Source of the DNA: Mycoplasmopsis arginini
GTDB taxonomy: Bacteria > Bacillota_I > Bacilli_A > Mycoplasmatales > Metamycoplasmataceae
Assembly (NCBI RefSeq): GCF_900660725.1
Contig: NZ_LR215044.1
Span: forward strand, 372,001-436,000
DNA length: 64,000 nt
Direction of reading: 5' to 3'
Below, piece after piece: positions 1 through 13,093 of this stretch (its first letter is position 1; the number at the start of each line of letters is the position of its first letter). The notes below the pieces were generated by a model that saw nothing but the letters and a program-made list of their open reading frames with translations, was not told where the DNA came from and made no database searches. Position numbers and translations under genes: made by a program.

Positions 1-1425
<1,425 letters not shown>

Positions 1426-1606
1426 GTAGTATAAGACCTATTGTTTGTCTATTGTATGATATATTCTATAGGTTGATCTAAACTTTGAAATATTAATAAA
1501 TTTAATTTTTCAATGTCGATATTCAGTTTTCAAAGAACAAATTGAGAGATAGGTCTCTCAAAACTGGATACAAATAATTTTTCCATAACATTTATGTACT
1601 CCGTAT
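1426..1606 (-). other. 16S-23S spacer with processing stem and boxA-like leader of 23S
   Basis: The spacer has no tRNA gene. In RNA sense it begins with GTATCCAGTTTT (from 1571), which pairs over 12 bases with the 16S leader at 3181-3193 to close a 16S processing stem. Further on it carries GTTCTTTGAAAACTG (1524-1538), identical to the copy ahead of 16S at 3186-3200 and resembling the Gram-positive boxA antitermination element. Roles as RNase III stem and boxA are inferred from position and known rrn operons. Confidence 0.75.
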
Positions 1607-3130
<1,524 letters not shown>

Positions 3131-3180
3131 GATTTGGTTATTATATGTTATTTAAAATTAAAATTGACGTTATGGTATTC

Positions 3181-3200
3181 GTATCCAGTTTTCAAAGAAC
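3181..3200 (-). promoter_or_regulatory. rrn leader: boxA-like element and 5' arm of 16S processing stem
   Basis: In RNA sense the leader contains GTTCTTTGAAAACTGGATAC. The first part matches boxA of Gram-positive rrn operons; the last 12-13 bases are complementary to the sequence just downstream of 16S (1559-1571). The same 15-mer recurs ahead of 23S. Confidence 0.65.
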
Positions 3201-3247
3201 TATCAATAGTATAAAAACTATTAGCAGCAAAAAATGCTACATTTAGT

Positions 3248-3253
3248 ATTATA
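3248..3253 (-). promoter_or_regulatory. Candidate rrn promoter, -10 box TATAAT
   Basis: A perfect TATAAT lies on the minus strand about 118 bases upstream of the 16S 5' end. No clear -35 box is seen in the A/T-only sequence upstream. The stretch between here and rpmF (to 3450) otherwise shows no gene. Confidence 0.55.
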
Positions 3254-3445
3254 CGCTTTTTTATTTTTTTTATTAAAAATTTTTATTTTTTTAACAAAAT
3301 CTTTTTAACCTTGGGAACAAAGATGTTTTTCTAGTTAAGAAGCCTTATTATTATATATAAAAAACAAGAAAATTATTAATTTTTTTTCAAGCGTTTTTTT
3401 ACTGTCGATTTTTGGGTGAATTTTTGGATTAAAAAATAATATTAT

Positions 3446-3477
3446 TATAAAAAAATAACAGGCTTTTAAACCTGTTA
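3446..3477 (-). terminator. Terminator after rpmF, end of ribosomal superoperon
   Basis: Seven-base-pair stem TAACAGG/CCTGTTA, loop of eight bases, followed on the minus strand by a run of T residues. It lies 13 bases past the rpmF stop. Confidence 0.8.
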
Positions 3478-3490
3478 CCTTAAAGCTAAA

Positions 3491-3688
3491 TTATTTAATT
3501 TTATCGTTAATAGCGTTTTTAAGAACTTTTTCTTCTTTATAAAATCCACAATATTTACATGCTTGGTGAGGAATGATTGATTGTTTACAGTGTTTACATT
3601 CTACTAATGTTACAGCTGTTAATGCATGATGACTTCTTCTTAAATTTTTTCTTTGTTTTGAAGTTTTTCTCTTTGGAACTATAGCCAT
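3491..3688 (-). CDS. rpmF: Ribosomal protein L32
   Basis: 65-residue large-subunit protein. The N-terminus MAIVPKRKTSKQRKNLRR is the typical basic L32 start, and a four-cysteine zinc ribbon (CKHCK at about 32-36 and CKYCG at about 44-48) follows. It is the last gene of the minus-strand ribosomal cluster, 19 bases after rplQ, with a terminator directly downstream. L32 is not part of the classical alpha operon, so its position here is a mycoplasma-style addition. Confidence 0.95.
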   Translation of the reverse strand: MAIVPKRKTSKQRKNLRRSHHALTAVTLVECKHCKQSIIPHQACKYCGFYKEEKVLKNAINDKIK

Positions 3689-3707
3689 TTTACTTTTCTC
3701 CTAACTT

Positions 3708-4073
3708 TTATACTAATTTAATAATTGCCATTTTTGCATTGTCACCAGCACGATTGTTAATTTTAACAATTCTTGTGTATCCACCGTTTCTTTCTGCATA
3801 TTTTGGTGCTAATACATCAAATAAATATTGTAATGAGTCTTTATTTTCCACTTTTGAAGGAATAAGTCTTAAAAATTTAGCTGCTTGTCTACGAGTTGCA
3901 AGGGTGTTTTTCTTTCCTAAAGTAATCATTTTTTCAGCGTTTGATCTAATTCTTTTTGCTCTTTCTAAAGTTGTTTTAACTTGTCCATTTACTAATAAAT
4001 CTGTAACTAAAGATCTTTCTACATGGTTTCATCATTCTGTATTTCTACGAAATACTTGTTTTGGGTTAGCCAT
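3708..4073 (-). CDS. rplQ: Ribosomal protein L17
   Basis: 121 residues, normal for L17. The reading frame needs two adjacent UGA codons read as Trp near residues 14-15; starting at the internal Met would lose the conserved N-terminus with the LVTDL segment. The start ATG overlaps the rpoA stop by one base (TAATG), implying translational coupling, the usual rpoA-rplQ arrangement of the alpha operon. L17 sits near the peptide exit tunnel of the 50S subunit. Confidence 0.95.
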
Positions 4074-5134
4074 TATTCTTCTCCCTCTTCTGAATTATTT
4101 AATTGGTCTAATGATTCTATTATGAAATTATCTGATTGGCCATCGTCATAACCAATTCTTTCTTTTCATTCATTTCTTTTTTCAATAATATCTTGAATTG
4201 ATTTTTTACCCAAGTTTTTAATATTAGATAATTCTTCGTCGCTTAAGCCTAAAACTTCTTCTACAGTATTATATTTAGCTCTTCTTAAAGCATTTTCAGA
4301 TCTTACAGATAAACCTAATTTAGTAATTGGAGTTGTAGACTTAATTTCTCTTTCTTTCTTTTCTTTATTTTCTTCAAATAATTCGATAGTTTCTAAAGCG
4401 TTAATATTTCCGATAATTTGGAAATGTGCAACAATGATTTTTGCTGCCTGTTCGATTGCTTCTTTAGCACTAACTGTGCAATCTGTTTCGATTTTAATTT
4501 TTAATCTTTCTTCAATTAATTTTGAAGAGCTATTTAGTTCTTCAAAAGAAATTGCACATTTTTTCACAGGGCTAAAATCACTATCCATTGCTAAAAATTG
4601 ACCATTTTTAATTGAAGATTCTAGTCTTGAACCATATTGACTAATAACGTTTTTGTTTTCTTCAAAATCGATAAAGCCACGGCCTTTTCTTAAAAATAAA
4701 TCAAATTCTAAACTTCCGCCTTTAGCGATGTTAGCAATATATTGATCTTTATTAACAATTTCTAACCCACTAACTTCAGGAATATCTGAGGCAAAAATTT
4801 CGCCTTCTTTATTTGTTTTAAATGAAATTTTTGCTAAGTTTTCTTTTTCAAAAATTTCTTCATTATAAACGAAACGAATATTTCTAATATTTCTAACTAA
4901 GGTAATAGCATCTTCTTTTAAACCGCTAATTGTTTGAAATTCATGTTCAACATTATTAATTTTAATTGCAAAAGGAGCAACTGATGTAATTGAAGAAAGT
5001 AATGTTCTTCTTAAAACAGTTCCCATTGTATTTGCATATCCACGAGCTAAAGGCTCGATAACAAACGTTGTATTAAAATCATTAACTTTTTCAGCGACCA
5101 ATTCTTTATAAGTTATTTTTTGAATTTTTTCCAT
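4073..5134 (-). CDS. rpoA: DNA-directed RNA polymerase subunit alpha
   Basis: 353 residues. The N-terminal domain (about 1-240) carries the dimerisation and assembly motifs, including the conserved NTMGTVLRRTLLSS segment. A charged linker is followed by the helix-hairpin C-terminal domain (about 265-330) with LGLSVRSENALRRA, which contacts UP elements and activators. After a UGA-coded Trp near residue 323 the protein has a 30-residue acidic tail (SLDQLNNSEEGEE at the end). It lies between rpsK and rplQ as in the alpha operon; it assembles with RpoB and RpoC encoded at 33-41 kb. Confidence 0.97.
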
Positions 5135-5165
5135 AATATCCTCTTTTATTATTTTCCTAATTTAA

Positions 5166-5543
5166 TTATTTTTCTCTTTTAAGAATTTTCTTTGGAGGAC
5201 GAGTACCATTGTGAGGTGTAGGGGTTACATCTTTAACATCTTTAATTGTAAATCCACTTGTTTCAATTTGTTTACGAGCTGTTGATTTTCCTGGACCAAC
5301 ACCTTTAACTAAAATTGATACTTCTTTTAAACCAAATTCTTTAGCTTTTTCTACTGCAGCAGCAGCTGCTAAACCAGCAGCATATGGGGTTTTCTTTTTA
5401 GTACCTTTATATCCAATAGCTCCTGATGATGATCATGCAAAAACATTACCTTTTAAATCTGAAAAAGAAACAATTGTATTTTGGTATGTTGAGTGAATAT
5501 GTGCAATACCTTGTGTAACAACTTTTTTATTTTTCTTAGCCAT
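5166..5543 (-). CDS. rpsK: Ribosomal protein S11
   Basis: 125 residues. Characteristic S11 features include [13 protein letters not shown], the [14 protein letters not shown] segment, and the C-terminal [13 protein letters not shown]. The frame contains a UGA-coded Trp in AWSSSGAIG. S11 forms the 30S platform with S6, S15 and S18. It follows rpsM after two bases and precedes rpoA by 31 bases. Confidence 0.96.
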
Positions 5544-5545
5544 TA

Positions 5546-5914
5546 TTATTTACCTTTCTTTCCAGCGATTGTCTTTCTAGGACCTTTTCTTGTTCTTGCA
5601 TTTTTCTTTGTTGATTGACCTCTTACAGGTAATCCTTTTCTATGTCTAATACCACGGTATGATTTAATTTCCATTAATCTCTTAATGTTTAAGTTAATTT
5701 CTCTTTTTAAATCACCTTCGGTAGTATATTTTTTAGCTTCATCTCTGATACGTGTTAATTCTTCTTCTGTTAATTCTTTAACTCTTTTTTCCCCATCTAC
5801 ATTAGCATCAGCCAAAATTTGTTTAGCAATTGTTGGGCCAATACCAAAAATATAAGTTAGAGAAATACGAGCTTTTTTATTATTTGGAATTTCTATATTT
5901 AAAACTCTGGCCAT
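5546..5914 (-). CDS. rpsM: Ribosomal protein S13
   Basis: 122 residues, standard length. The start [20 protein letters not shown], the helix-two-turn-helix segment ([14 protein letters not shown]), and the basic tail with [17 protein letters not shown] identify S13, which lies at the 30S head and contacts P-site tRNA. It sits between rpmJ and rpsK in the normal alpha-operon order. Confidence 0.97.
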   Translation of the reverse strand: MARVLNIEIPNNKKARISLTYIFGIGPTIAKQILADANVDGEKRVKELTEEELTRIRDEAKKYTTEGDLKREINLNIKRLMEIKSYRGIRHRKGLPVRGQSTKKNARTRKGPRKTIAGKKGK

Positions 5915-5919
5915 TTCTT

Positions 5920-6033
5920 TTATCCTTGTCTTTGTTTATGTTTAGGGTTAATACAGATTACTCTATTAACACCATGTCTTTTAATTATTTTACAGTCTTT
6001 GCAAATACGTTTAATCGATGCTCTAACTTTCAT
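5920..6033 (-). CDS. rpmJ: Ribosomal protein L36
   Basis: A 37-residue gene. It begins [20 protein letters not shown] and ends with NPKHKQRQG, the classic L36 zinc-ribbon pattern (Cys at about 11, 14, 27 and His at 32). It lies 5 bases from rpsM and 14 from infA, its usual place between infA and rpsM. Confidence 0.96.
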   Translation of the reverse strand: MKVRASIKRICKDCKIIKRHGVNRVICINPKHKQRQG

Positions 6034-6047
6034 AATTCTCCTTAAAT

Positions 6048-6284
6048 TTATTTATGGCGAAAAACTATTCTACCTAATGTTAAATTAAAAGGACTGATTT
6101 CTACATCAACCATATCACCGGGAATAAGTTTGATATTATGTAATGACATTTTTCCAGAAATATAAGCTTTAATTTCTTGATCATTTTCTAGTAAAACATC
6201 ATAATTTTTTGTTGAATGCATTTTGGTAACTTTACCAGTCATTTTAATAACTTCTTCTTTTTTTTCTTTTTTGTTTTTTCCCAT
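6048..6284 (-). CDS. infA: Translation initiation factor IF-1
   Basis: 78 residues, an OB-fold protein that binds the 30S A site during initiation. Conserved pieces are [31 protein letters not shown] and the final GRIVFR. The start chosen has AGGAG upstream and overlaps the map stop by one base (TAATG). The lysine-rich first ten residues are slightly longer than in typical IF-1 (about 72 residues), with a possible alternative start at Met15. Confidence 0.95.
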   Translation of the reverse strand: MGKNKKEKKEEVIKMTGKVTKMHSTKNYDVLLENDQEIKAYISGKMSLHNIKLIPGDMVDVEISPFNLTLGRIVFRHK

Positions 6285-7036
6285 TAAATGTTATCTCCTG
6301 ATAATATGTAAGCTTCTCCATTGTCAATTAATACTGTTTGTTCATAATGCGCTGTATTATATCCTAATGGGTCCACTACTGTTCAATTATCTTTTTTTAT
6401 CATTATTTTTTTAGATTTTTGTAAAATCATTGGTTCAATGCAAATTACCATACCATTTTTAATAATTGGTCCACTATTTGGAATTCCGTCATTTGAAATA
6501 AGTGGATCTTCGTGTAATTCTCGTCCTATTCCATGGCCACAAAACTCATCAGGAGTATAGTAACCTTTTTGACGAATATAATTTCCAATAGCAGCTGAAA
6601 TGTCTCCAATTCTCTTACCAACTTTAATTGCATTAAAACCAGCATAAAAAGCGTCTTTTGCTACTTGAATTAATTCCTTATCTTTTTCAGTAATATTACC
6701 AACACCTTTAGTAAACGCTGAGTCAGAATAATATCCTTCTCAAATTACTCCAGTGTCAATTTTAACAATGTCACCATCTTTAACAACATAATCAGATGGA
6801 ATTCCATGAATTAATTCCTCATTTACTGAGATACAGCAAGTACCAGGAAAACCATATTGTCCTAAGAAAGCGGGTTTTCCTCCTCTTTTTTTAATTTCTT
6901 TAAAAGCGACGCTATCAATTTCTTTTAAAGAAACGCCTGGACTTATGAAGTCTCAAAGAATTTTTTTAACTTCTGCCAAGATTGCGCAAGCTTTTTTGAT
7001 TTTTTGAATTTCAATTTGATTTTTAATTCTTATCAT
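6284..7036 (-). CDS. map: Methionine aminopeptidase, type I
   Basis: 250 residues; removes the initiator methionine from nascent proteins. The pita-bread metalloprotease motifs are seen: HGIPSDYVVKDGDIVKID with metal-binding Asp, FCGHGIGRELHEDP with the metal-binding His, and ICIEPM with the Glu ligand. The frame requires several UGA-coded Trp codons. It overlaps the end of adk by seven bases and infA by one base, so secY, adk, map and infA form a coupled block within the spc operon. Confidence 0.95.
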
Positions 7037-7725
7037 TGTAAAGCCTTCTTAACATCCTCAAACACTTTATTTAATTCTTGATAACTATTGATTTCTAAAA
7101 CAAGACCTTTGTTTTTATAAAAATCAATTAAACATTTTGTTTGATCGTTATAAATCGCAAGACGTTTTAATATTACTTCTTCTTCATCATCAGCTCTTTT
7201 GACAACTTCAGTATGACATTTTATACAGAATTTATCATCTAACGGAGGAAATGATTCTAAATGATAAATTGTTTTACATAAAGGACAAATTCTTCGTTTT
7301 GATAAACGTTCAATAATTTGCTCATTTGTAATTTTTAATAAAATCACTTTGTCAATAATAATTCCTTTTTCTTTCAAATTATCCAAAAACTCAGCTTGAT
7401 CTATTGTTCTTGGAAAACCATCTAAAATAAATGGAATTTCTTTTTCTACTAATTCAGTTAATTTTTTTTCTACTAATTGATTAGTAATATCATTATCAAC
7501 ATATTTACCTGAATCTAATATGTTTTTAATTTTTAATCCTAACTCGGTTTTATTCTTTATTTCTTGACGAAACATATCGCCTGTTGATAATTGAAAATAT
7601 CCAAAGTTTTGAACAATCAAGTTAGCAACAGAACCTTTACCAGCGCCTGGGGGTCCGATAAAAATTAAGTTAGGTTTTTTGCTTTGACATTTTGCTTCAT
7701 GATTACAACAACATTCTTTTATCAT
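7030..7725 (-). CDS. adk: Adenylate kinase
   Basis: 231 residues; interconverts ATP, ADP and AMP. P-loop GPPGAGKGS at about 24-32, NMP-binding LSTGDMFR, DGFPRT near 105, and a zinc LID with two CxxC pairs (CPLC and CIKC), as in Gram-positive enzymes. The last codons are UGA (Trp) then UAA. The N-terminus has an unusual 18-residue extension with CCCNHEAKC before the normal start-like NLIFIGPPG; no closer start codon is available and the ATG is coupled to the secY stop, so I keep it. Flanked by secY and map as usual. Confidence 0.95.
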
Positions 7726-9188
7726 ATTAAATCTTCTTCCTCTCCATATACTTCTTTTAATTCTTTAATCATACGTCTTCTTCTAGCAAGTTCTTGTGAT
7801 TTATATCTTGCCTGAATTTGTTGAACAGTTTCAGTAGCTGTTGAAACAAGAATCATAATTGAAGTTCCACCAAATGCTATTGGTGCTGGCATTCCAAACA
7901 TTTGTTGTATAAATTGTAATGCCCCTAAAATTATTAAATATCCAGCTGAGAAAAATGATAATCTTAAAACTGTATTTAATAAATAGTTTTCAGTTTGTTC
8001 ACCTGGTCTAATTCCAGGAATGAATGTACTGCTTTTTGCAAAATCTTCACTAATCTTATCAATTTTAGATTGTTGAATACCCATTAAAATTGTTAGTCCA
8101 AATGTAATAATAACAAATAAGAAAAATCCTAATGGTTGAGTTAATTGAAGATTTGAATAAACTCATTGGTAGTATCTGCTTGTATCAGGATTAAATAACC
8201 CAGCAATCATTGTTGGAACTGAAAGTACCATCATTGAAAAAATTACTGACATAATTCCGGCTGGATTAGCTTTAATTGGTAGATAGCTTAATTCTTTTTC
8301 GGTTTTTGATAAACCTGCTCCAACTTGTTGAATTGGAATTCTTCTTTCTGCTAAAGTAAATACTGTAACTACAAATATTACTAAAGAATAAGCAAGTAAA
8401 TAAACTACAAAATTTAATGTTTCTTTTAAAACAACCGAGTTGTTATTTTTTATTGAAGGCATGTAGTATTCAAATGCATGTCTAAAAGTAGGAATTAAAG
8501 AACTAGCGATACCTACAAAAATAATTAAGCTTGTTCCATTTCCGACTCCCTTATTTGTTATTTGTTCAGATAAGAAAAGTGAGAAGAAAGAACCTGCTAC
8601 TAATAATAATGGAAGAATAATTCATTGGTAAGCAAAAGTGCCTTTTTCACCTAATGATTTAACAATATTATCTGAAAATCTAATTCCAAAGTTATCTGTT
8701 GGATTTAGTAATGCTCTTGTTATTAATATTGCTTGAAATATTGCAAAAAAGAGCGTTGCAGTATAAGTAATAAAATTAATCTTTATTCTTCCAAGTGGAC
8801 CTGATTGACTTAATCGATAAATCGCTGGAAATGCTTTTGTTTGTAAAATCATCATTACCAGTGATGAAGAAATAAATGGTCCGATCCCTAAAGCAACGAT
8901 GGAGAATCTTCGTAATCCTCCACCACCTACTAAGTTTAAAATGCCAAAGAAATCACCTTGATTCAATTTATCTTGATGTGCTAATTCAACACCTGGTAGT
9001 GTAATTGTACCAGCTGCTAAGAAAAGGGCAATAATGAAAAGAGTAAACAAGATCTTTTTAAAAAGACCATGGTTTTTTCATCACTCTGATCAGGAGTTTC
9101 TCTTTTGGGCAAAAAACTTGTCAATAGCTAATTTACGTTCAAGTCTTTTGTTGTACATTTCCTTTTCTACTTTTGATTTTTTAGCCAT
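7719..9188 (-). CDS. secY: Preprotein translocase subunit SecY
   Basis: 489 residues with about ten membrane helices; forms the Sec channel in the single mycoplasma membrane. Recognisable signatures are GLRRFSIVALGIGPFISSS, AERRIPIQQ (cytosolic loop), IKANPAGIMSVIF and FIPGIRPGEQTENYL. Several UGA-Trp codons interrupt the frame under the standard code. Its ATG overlaps the rplO stop by one base and its end overlaps the adk start by seven, indicating coupling. The final residues are an acidic EEEDLIW tail. Confidence 0.96.
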
Positions 9189-9622
9189 TATTGAACCTCG
9201 ATTTTTCCTCCGACTTTTTCAATAGCTTCTCTAGCTGATTGTGAAAGAGTAGGAATTGTAACTGTTAATTTTTTAGTTAAAGTTCCTCTTCCTAAAATTT
9301 TAACAGGTAATTGACCTTTAATTAGGTTTTTAGCTGCTAATGTTTCATATGAAACAACTTCGTTGTTAGCAAATCTTTCTTCTAATGAAGATAGGTTCAC
9401 TACTTGATATTCAACGTGGTTTACATTATTAAATCCACGTTTTGGGATTCTTCTGAATAGTGGTAATTGTCCACCTTCAAAACCTAGTCTAACTGTACTT
9501 CTTTTTGTTTGTCCACTTTGTCCTCTACCAGCTTGTTTACCTTTACCAGCTGCATGCCCACGACCTACACGATGTTTTTCTTTACGAGCACCAGGTGTTG
9601 CTTTTAATGTGTGTAATTTCAT
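9188..9622 (-). CDS. rplO: Ribosomal protein L15
   Basis: 144 residues. The glycine-rich, basic N-terminal tail (KHRVGRGHAAGKGKQAGRGQ) that threads into 23S rRNA and the conserved GGQLPLFRRIPKRGF are typical of L15. It follows rpsE directly: rpmD (L30), found at this position in many bacteria, is absent, as is usual in mycoplasmas. Confidence 0.97.
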   Translation of the reverse strand: MKLHTLKATPGARKEKHRVGRGHAAGKGKQAGRGQSGQTKRSTVRLGFEGGQLPLFRRIPKRGFNNVNHVEYQVVNLSSLEERFANNEVVSYETLAAKNLIKGQLPVKILGRGTLTKKLTVTIPTLSQSAREAIEKVGGKIEVQ

Positions 9623-9642
9623 AATAACAATCTCCTTATTAA

Positions 9643-10278
9643 TTATTTAGCTAATAAATGTTTTACATCAATGTCACGTAATTTAGCAATTTCTTCAACA
9701 GTTTTAACTTTTTTAAGTGCATTTACAGTTGCGTGAACAATATTTTGTTTAGTTCTTGAGCCATATGTTTTAGATGAAATATCAGTATAACCAGCTAATT
9801 CAACTACAGCACGAACGGTGTTTGAGGCAATAATACCAGTACCTTTAGGAGCTGGACGTAATTGTACTTTTGAAGCTAGGAATTTTTCTTTAATTTCGTG
9901 TGGAATAGTTCCATTTACAACTGGAACATTAAATACGTTCTTTTGTGCATCTTTAACTGCTTTTTTAATTGCGTCTTGAACTTCATTTGCTTTTCCATGT
10001 CCGAAACCAACTTTACCTTTTTTATCTCCAACAACAACATATGCTGAGAATGAGAATCTTCTTCCACCTTTAACAACAGTTGTAACTCTGGCGATATCAA
10101 TAACTTTTTCTTCAAATAATTTTACTGCTGGAGCAGCGTTAAATTGTTTTTTGTGAGTAAAGGTTCTTCTTTCACCTGTTGGTTTAGAATTTTCTTTAAC
10201 TTCTGGTTTTTTAACTGCAGAAACAACTTTAGTTTCTTTAGCTACTTCAGTATTTTCTTTCTTTAATTCTTCAGCCAT
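9643..10278 (-). CDS. rpsE: Ribosomal protein S5 with N-terminal extension
   Basis: 211 residues against a usual length of about 165. The S5 core begins near residue 55 with [20 protein letters not shown] and includes [13 protein letters not shown] and [12 protein letters not shown]. The extra N-terminal 50 residues are rich in Lys, Glu and Val and probably disordered, without similarity I recognise. The ATG overlaps the rplR stop by one base. S5 takes part in decoding accuracy and mRNA entry. Confidence 0.95.
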   Translation of the reverse strand: MAEELKKENTEVAKETKVVSAVKKPEVKENSKPTGERRTFTHKKQFNAAPAVKLFEEKVIDIARVTTVVKGGRRFSFSAYVVVGDKKGKVGFGHGKANEVQDAIKKAVKDAQKNVFNVPVVNGTIPHEIKEKFLASKVQLRPAPKGTGIIASNTVRAVVELAGYTDISSKTYGSRTKQNIVHATVNALKKVKTVEEIAKLRDIDVKHLLAK

Positions 10279-10625
10279 TAGAATTTAATCCCTTCTTCTC
10301 TTAATGTGTCAGCAAAAGCTGCTAATTTACCATGGTAAATGTAACCTGAACGGTCAAAAACAATTTCTAAAACTTTTGCTTCTTTTAATTTTAAAGCAAA
10401 TTCTTTTGCTACTAATTTAACTGCTTCGATATTATTTCCTTTTTCTGCTAATTGTCTTGTTGAAAATGAAGCTAATGTTGTATGGGTTGTATCGTTAACT
10501 GCTTGAGCATAAAAGTTGTGTAATGATTTAAAAACAACTACACGTGGTCTTTGTGCTGTTCCTTTTGCTAATTTATTTGTAATTTTTAAATGTTTAGCTT
10601 TACGTCTTTCGTTTCTTGATAACAT
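10278..10625 (-). CDS. rplR: Ribosomal protein L18
   Basis: 115 residues; binds 5S rRNA in the central protuberance. The segments [20 protein letters not shown] and the C-terminal [20 protein letters not shown] are typical for L18. It stands between rplF and rpsE in spc-operon order and overlaps the rpsE start by one base. Confidence 0.96.
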   Translation of the reverse strand: MLSRNERRKAKHLKITNKLAKGTAQRPRVVVFKSLHNFYAQAVNDTTHTTLASFSTRQLAEKGNNIEAVKLVAKEFALKLKEAKVLEIVFDRSGYIYHGKLAAFADTLREEGIKF

Positions 10626-10644
10626 AATTTTTACCTATTTAAAA

Positions 10645-11184
10645 CTACTTAGCAGCAGTTTTTCCTTCCTTACGTCTAATAACTTCATCTTTGTACATAA
10701 TACCTTTACCAGAATATGGACTTGGACGTCTAATATCTCTTAAGTTTGCAGCAAATTCTCCAACAGCTTGTTTATCGATACCTGAAATAATGATGTTTGT
10801 TGGTTTTGGTACTTCTACTTTTAGATTTGAAGGTATTGATTTAACAACACTGTGTGAGTAACCAGCAATAACTTCAATATCATTTCCCTTTAGTGTTGCT
10901 TTGTAACCAACACCTTTGATTTCGATTTCTTTTTTGTAACCTTTTGAAACTCCGATTAGCATATTGCTAATATTTGCATTTGTTGTTCCGTGTAATTGTT
11001 TTGTAGTTTTGTCTTCATTGCTTCTTAAAGTTTTAATTTCGTTATTTTCAACAACAACTGAAATTAATGGTGAAAATGTATATTCTAATTGTCCTAAATT
11101 ACCTTTAACAATAATATGGTTTTTTGATAATGATACTTCAACGCCAGCAGGAATTGATAAAACTCTTTTTCCGATTCTTGACAT
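10645..11184 (-). CDS. rplF: Ribosomal protein L6
   Basis: 179 residues with the tandem L6 folds. MSRIGKRVLSIPAGVEV is the conserved start, and GVGYKATLKGN and the C-terminal RRPSPYSGKGIMYKDEVIRR are L6 signatures near the GTPase-factor binding site. Position between rpsH and rplR is standard. Confidence 0.97.
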   Translation of the reverse strand: MSRIGKRVLSIPAGVEVSLSKNHIIVKGNLGQLEYTFSPLISVVVENNEIKTLRSNEDKTTKQLHGTTNANISNMLIGVSKGYKKEIEIKGVGYKATLKGNDIEVIAGYSHSVVKSIPSNLKVEVPKPTNIIISGIDKQAVGEFAANLRDIRRPSPYSGKGIMYKDEVIRRKEGKTAAK

Positions 11185-11203
11185 ATTTTCGCCTTTATTT
11201 TAA

Positions 11204-11614
11204 CTATCAGATGAAAGCAATAACTTCGCCACCTAAGTTAGCTTTTCTTGCTTCCTTGTCAGTTAATAAACCTTTTGAAGTTGAAATAATTGCTGTACCA
11301 TATCCACTTAAAACACGAGGTAATTTATCAGCAGATGAATATACTTTTAAACCAGGTTTTGAAACTTTCTTAATATCTGTAATTGCAGATAAATTTTGAT
11401 TCATTCCTTTGTATTTTAAAGTTATTTTAATTTCTTTGAAACCTTTTTCTGAAGTTGTAACTTCATAAGAAGTAATATATCCTTCTTTAGCGAAGATTTC
11501 TAAGATTTTTTCTTTTTTGTTTGAATGTGGAACAACTACTTCGTGATATTTTCTTGAAATAGAATTCTTAATTCTTACAAACATATCTGCTATTGGATCT
11601 GTAATAATAGCCAT
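11204..11614 (-). CDS. rpsH: Ribosomal protein S8
   Basis: 136 residues. It begins MAIITDPIADMFVRIKNS, the normal S8 start, and the C-terminal half holds GYGTAIISTSKGLLTDKEA. The gene ends with a UGA-coded Trp followed by UAG; the terminal Trp is the conserved last residue of many S8 proteins, good support for genetic code 4. S8 nucleates assembly of the 30S central domain. Confidence 0.97.
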
Positions 11615-11616
11615 AA

Positions 11617-11802
11617 TTATCAGCTCGCTTTCTTTACACCAGGAATTTTTCCTTCATGTGCTAATTCTCTAAAACAAATTCTACAAATTTTATATTTACG
11701 TAACACTGCGTGAACACGGCCACAAATTTGGCAACGTGTGTATTTTCTAACTGAAAATTTTGGTTCACGTTCAGCTTTAATCATTAATGCTTTTCTTGCC
11801 AT
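11617..11802 (-). CDS. rpsN: Ribosomal protein S14, zinc-binding type
   Basis: 61 residues: the short zinc (C+) form of S14. Two CxxC pairs are present (CQIC and CRIC) around [10 protein letters not shown]. The conserved final Trp is encoded by UGA and followed by UAA. It lies two bases from rpsH and 11 from rplE. Confidence 0.97.
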
Positions 11803-11813
11803 ACAAATTCTCC

Positions 11814-12368
11814 TTAATTGTTACCCTTTGCAAATGGAATTCCAAGTTTTTTCAATAATGAAAATGCTTCTTTATCTGAGTTTGCGCTTGTTACAAGGAT
11901 AATATCCATACCTTTTAATTTACGAATCTTATCAAATGAAATTTCTGGGAAAATGATTTCTTCTTTAATACCGATGGCATAGTTTCCACGACCATCAAAA
12001 CTTTTTAGACTTGTACCATTAAAGTCACGTACACGAGGTAAAGCAACGTTAATTAATTTTGTTAAAAATGATCACATTCTTTCACGTCTTAATGTTACTT
12101 TTCCACCCATTGGCATACCTTCACGTAATTTTCAAGAAGCCAATGATTTTTTAGCTACTGTTTGATATGGTTTTTGACCTGTAATTTGTGATAGTTCAAC
12201 CATAACTTCTTCAATAGCTTTTGAGTTTGATACTTCATTTCCGGCTGTCATGTTAATAACAATTTTTTGTAAACGAGGAGCTTGCATTACTGATGAATAA
12301 CCGAATTCTTTTACAAGTTCTGGACGAACTGATTCTAAATATTTCTTTTCTAATTCTAATTTAGCCAT
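11814..12368 (-). CDS. rplE: Ribosomal protein L5
   Basis: 184 residues; binds 5S rRNA. The sequence contains [41 protein letters not shown] and [17 protein letters not shown], all L5 hallmarks. UGA-coded Trp residues occur after KKSLAS and in RERMW. Its place after rplX is standard. Confidence 0.97.
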
Positions 12369-12386
12369 AATAATTTCTCCTTTTTA

Positions 12387-12722
12387 CTATATAACCTTAT
12401 TAACTTTTTTCATAACTCTTTGTTTTTTACCGGTTTTAGCATCAACTTTGAATCCAATTTTTGTTCCAATTGATTTTTGCCCTTGTGCACCTTTTTTAGC
12501 TAAGTATGCAACGTTTGAAACGTGGATTGGGAATTCTTTCTTTTCAATTTTTCCTTCTGTGTTTTCTTGAGAAGGTTTGTGGTGTTTAGTTTTCATGTTA
12601 ACTTCTTTTAGAACAACGGTTTGTTTTTTAACATCTGTTGATAAAACTGAAGCAAATTTTCCTTTTTCTTTACCTGAAATAACTAAAACAATATCATTTT
12701 TTCTAATTTTAGCTTGAGACAT
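12387..12722 (-). CDS. rplX: Ribosomal protein L24
   Basis: 111 residues. The KOW motif is at the N-terminus (KNDIVLVISGKEKGKFASVL) and the middle holds NMKTKHHKPSQENTEG, typical for L24, an early 50S assembly initiator. It is two bases from rplN. Confidence 0.96.
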   Translation of the reverse strand: MSQAKIRKNDIVLVISGKEKGKFASVLSTDVKKQTVVLKEVNMKTKHHKPSQENTEGKIEKKEFPIHVSNVAYLAKKGAQGQKSIGTKIGFKVDAKTGKKQRVMKKVNKVI

Positions 12723-12724
12723 AA

Positions 12725-13093
12725 TTATAAAACCTCCGGAGCTAATGAAATTATTTTTAAATATCCTTTTTCACGTAATTCTCTAGCTACTGGACCAAAT
12801 ACCCGAGTACCTCTCATAGTACCATCTTCTTTAATTAAAACTACAGCATTGTCATCAAATCTAATGTATGAACCATTATCTCTAGCAATACCTCTTTTTG
12901 TTCTAACAATAACAGCTTTTAAAACTTGACCTTCTTTTACAACACCATTAGGAATTGCTTTTTTAACAGTTACAACTACTACATCACCGATGTTTGTGCT
13001 TCTTACGATTGAACCGCCTAAGTTCTTAATAATCATAACTTCTTTAGCACCTGAGTTGTCAGCTACATTACATCTAGAAAATTCACTAAGCAT
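12725..13093 (-). CDS. rplN: Ribosomal protein L14
   Basis: 122 residues. I chose the ATG at 13093 rather than one 36 bases further upstream because it gives the standard L14 length, begins [20 protein letters not shown], and has GGAGG eight bases ahead. [20 protein letters not shown] near the end is the L14 signature. The start lies eight bases inside rpsQ. Confidence 0.96.
   Translation of the reverse strand: MLSEFSRCNVADNSGAKEVMIIKNLGGSIVRSTNIGDVVVVTVKKAIPNGVVKEGQVLKAVIVRTKRGIARDNGSYIRFDDNAVVLIKEDGTMRGTRVFGPVARELREKGYLKIISLAPEVL

Noticed and set aside
3739..4125. Plus-strand 128-residue frame opposite rplQ/rpoA
   Set aside because: Shadow of the conserved minus-strand ribosomal gene; composition follows the complementary codons.
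7719..9188. SecY split into several genes
   Set aside because: All interruptions are UGA codons in one continuous frame, read as Trp in this code.
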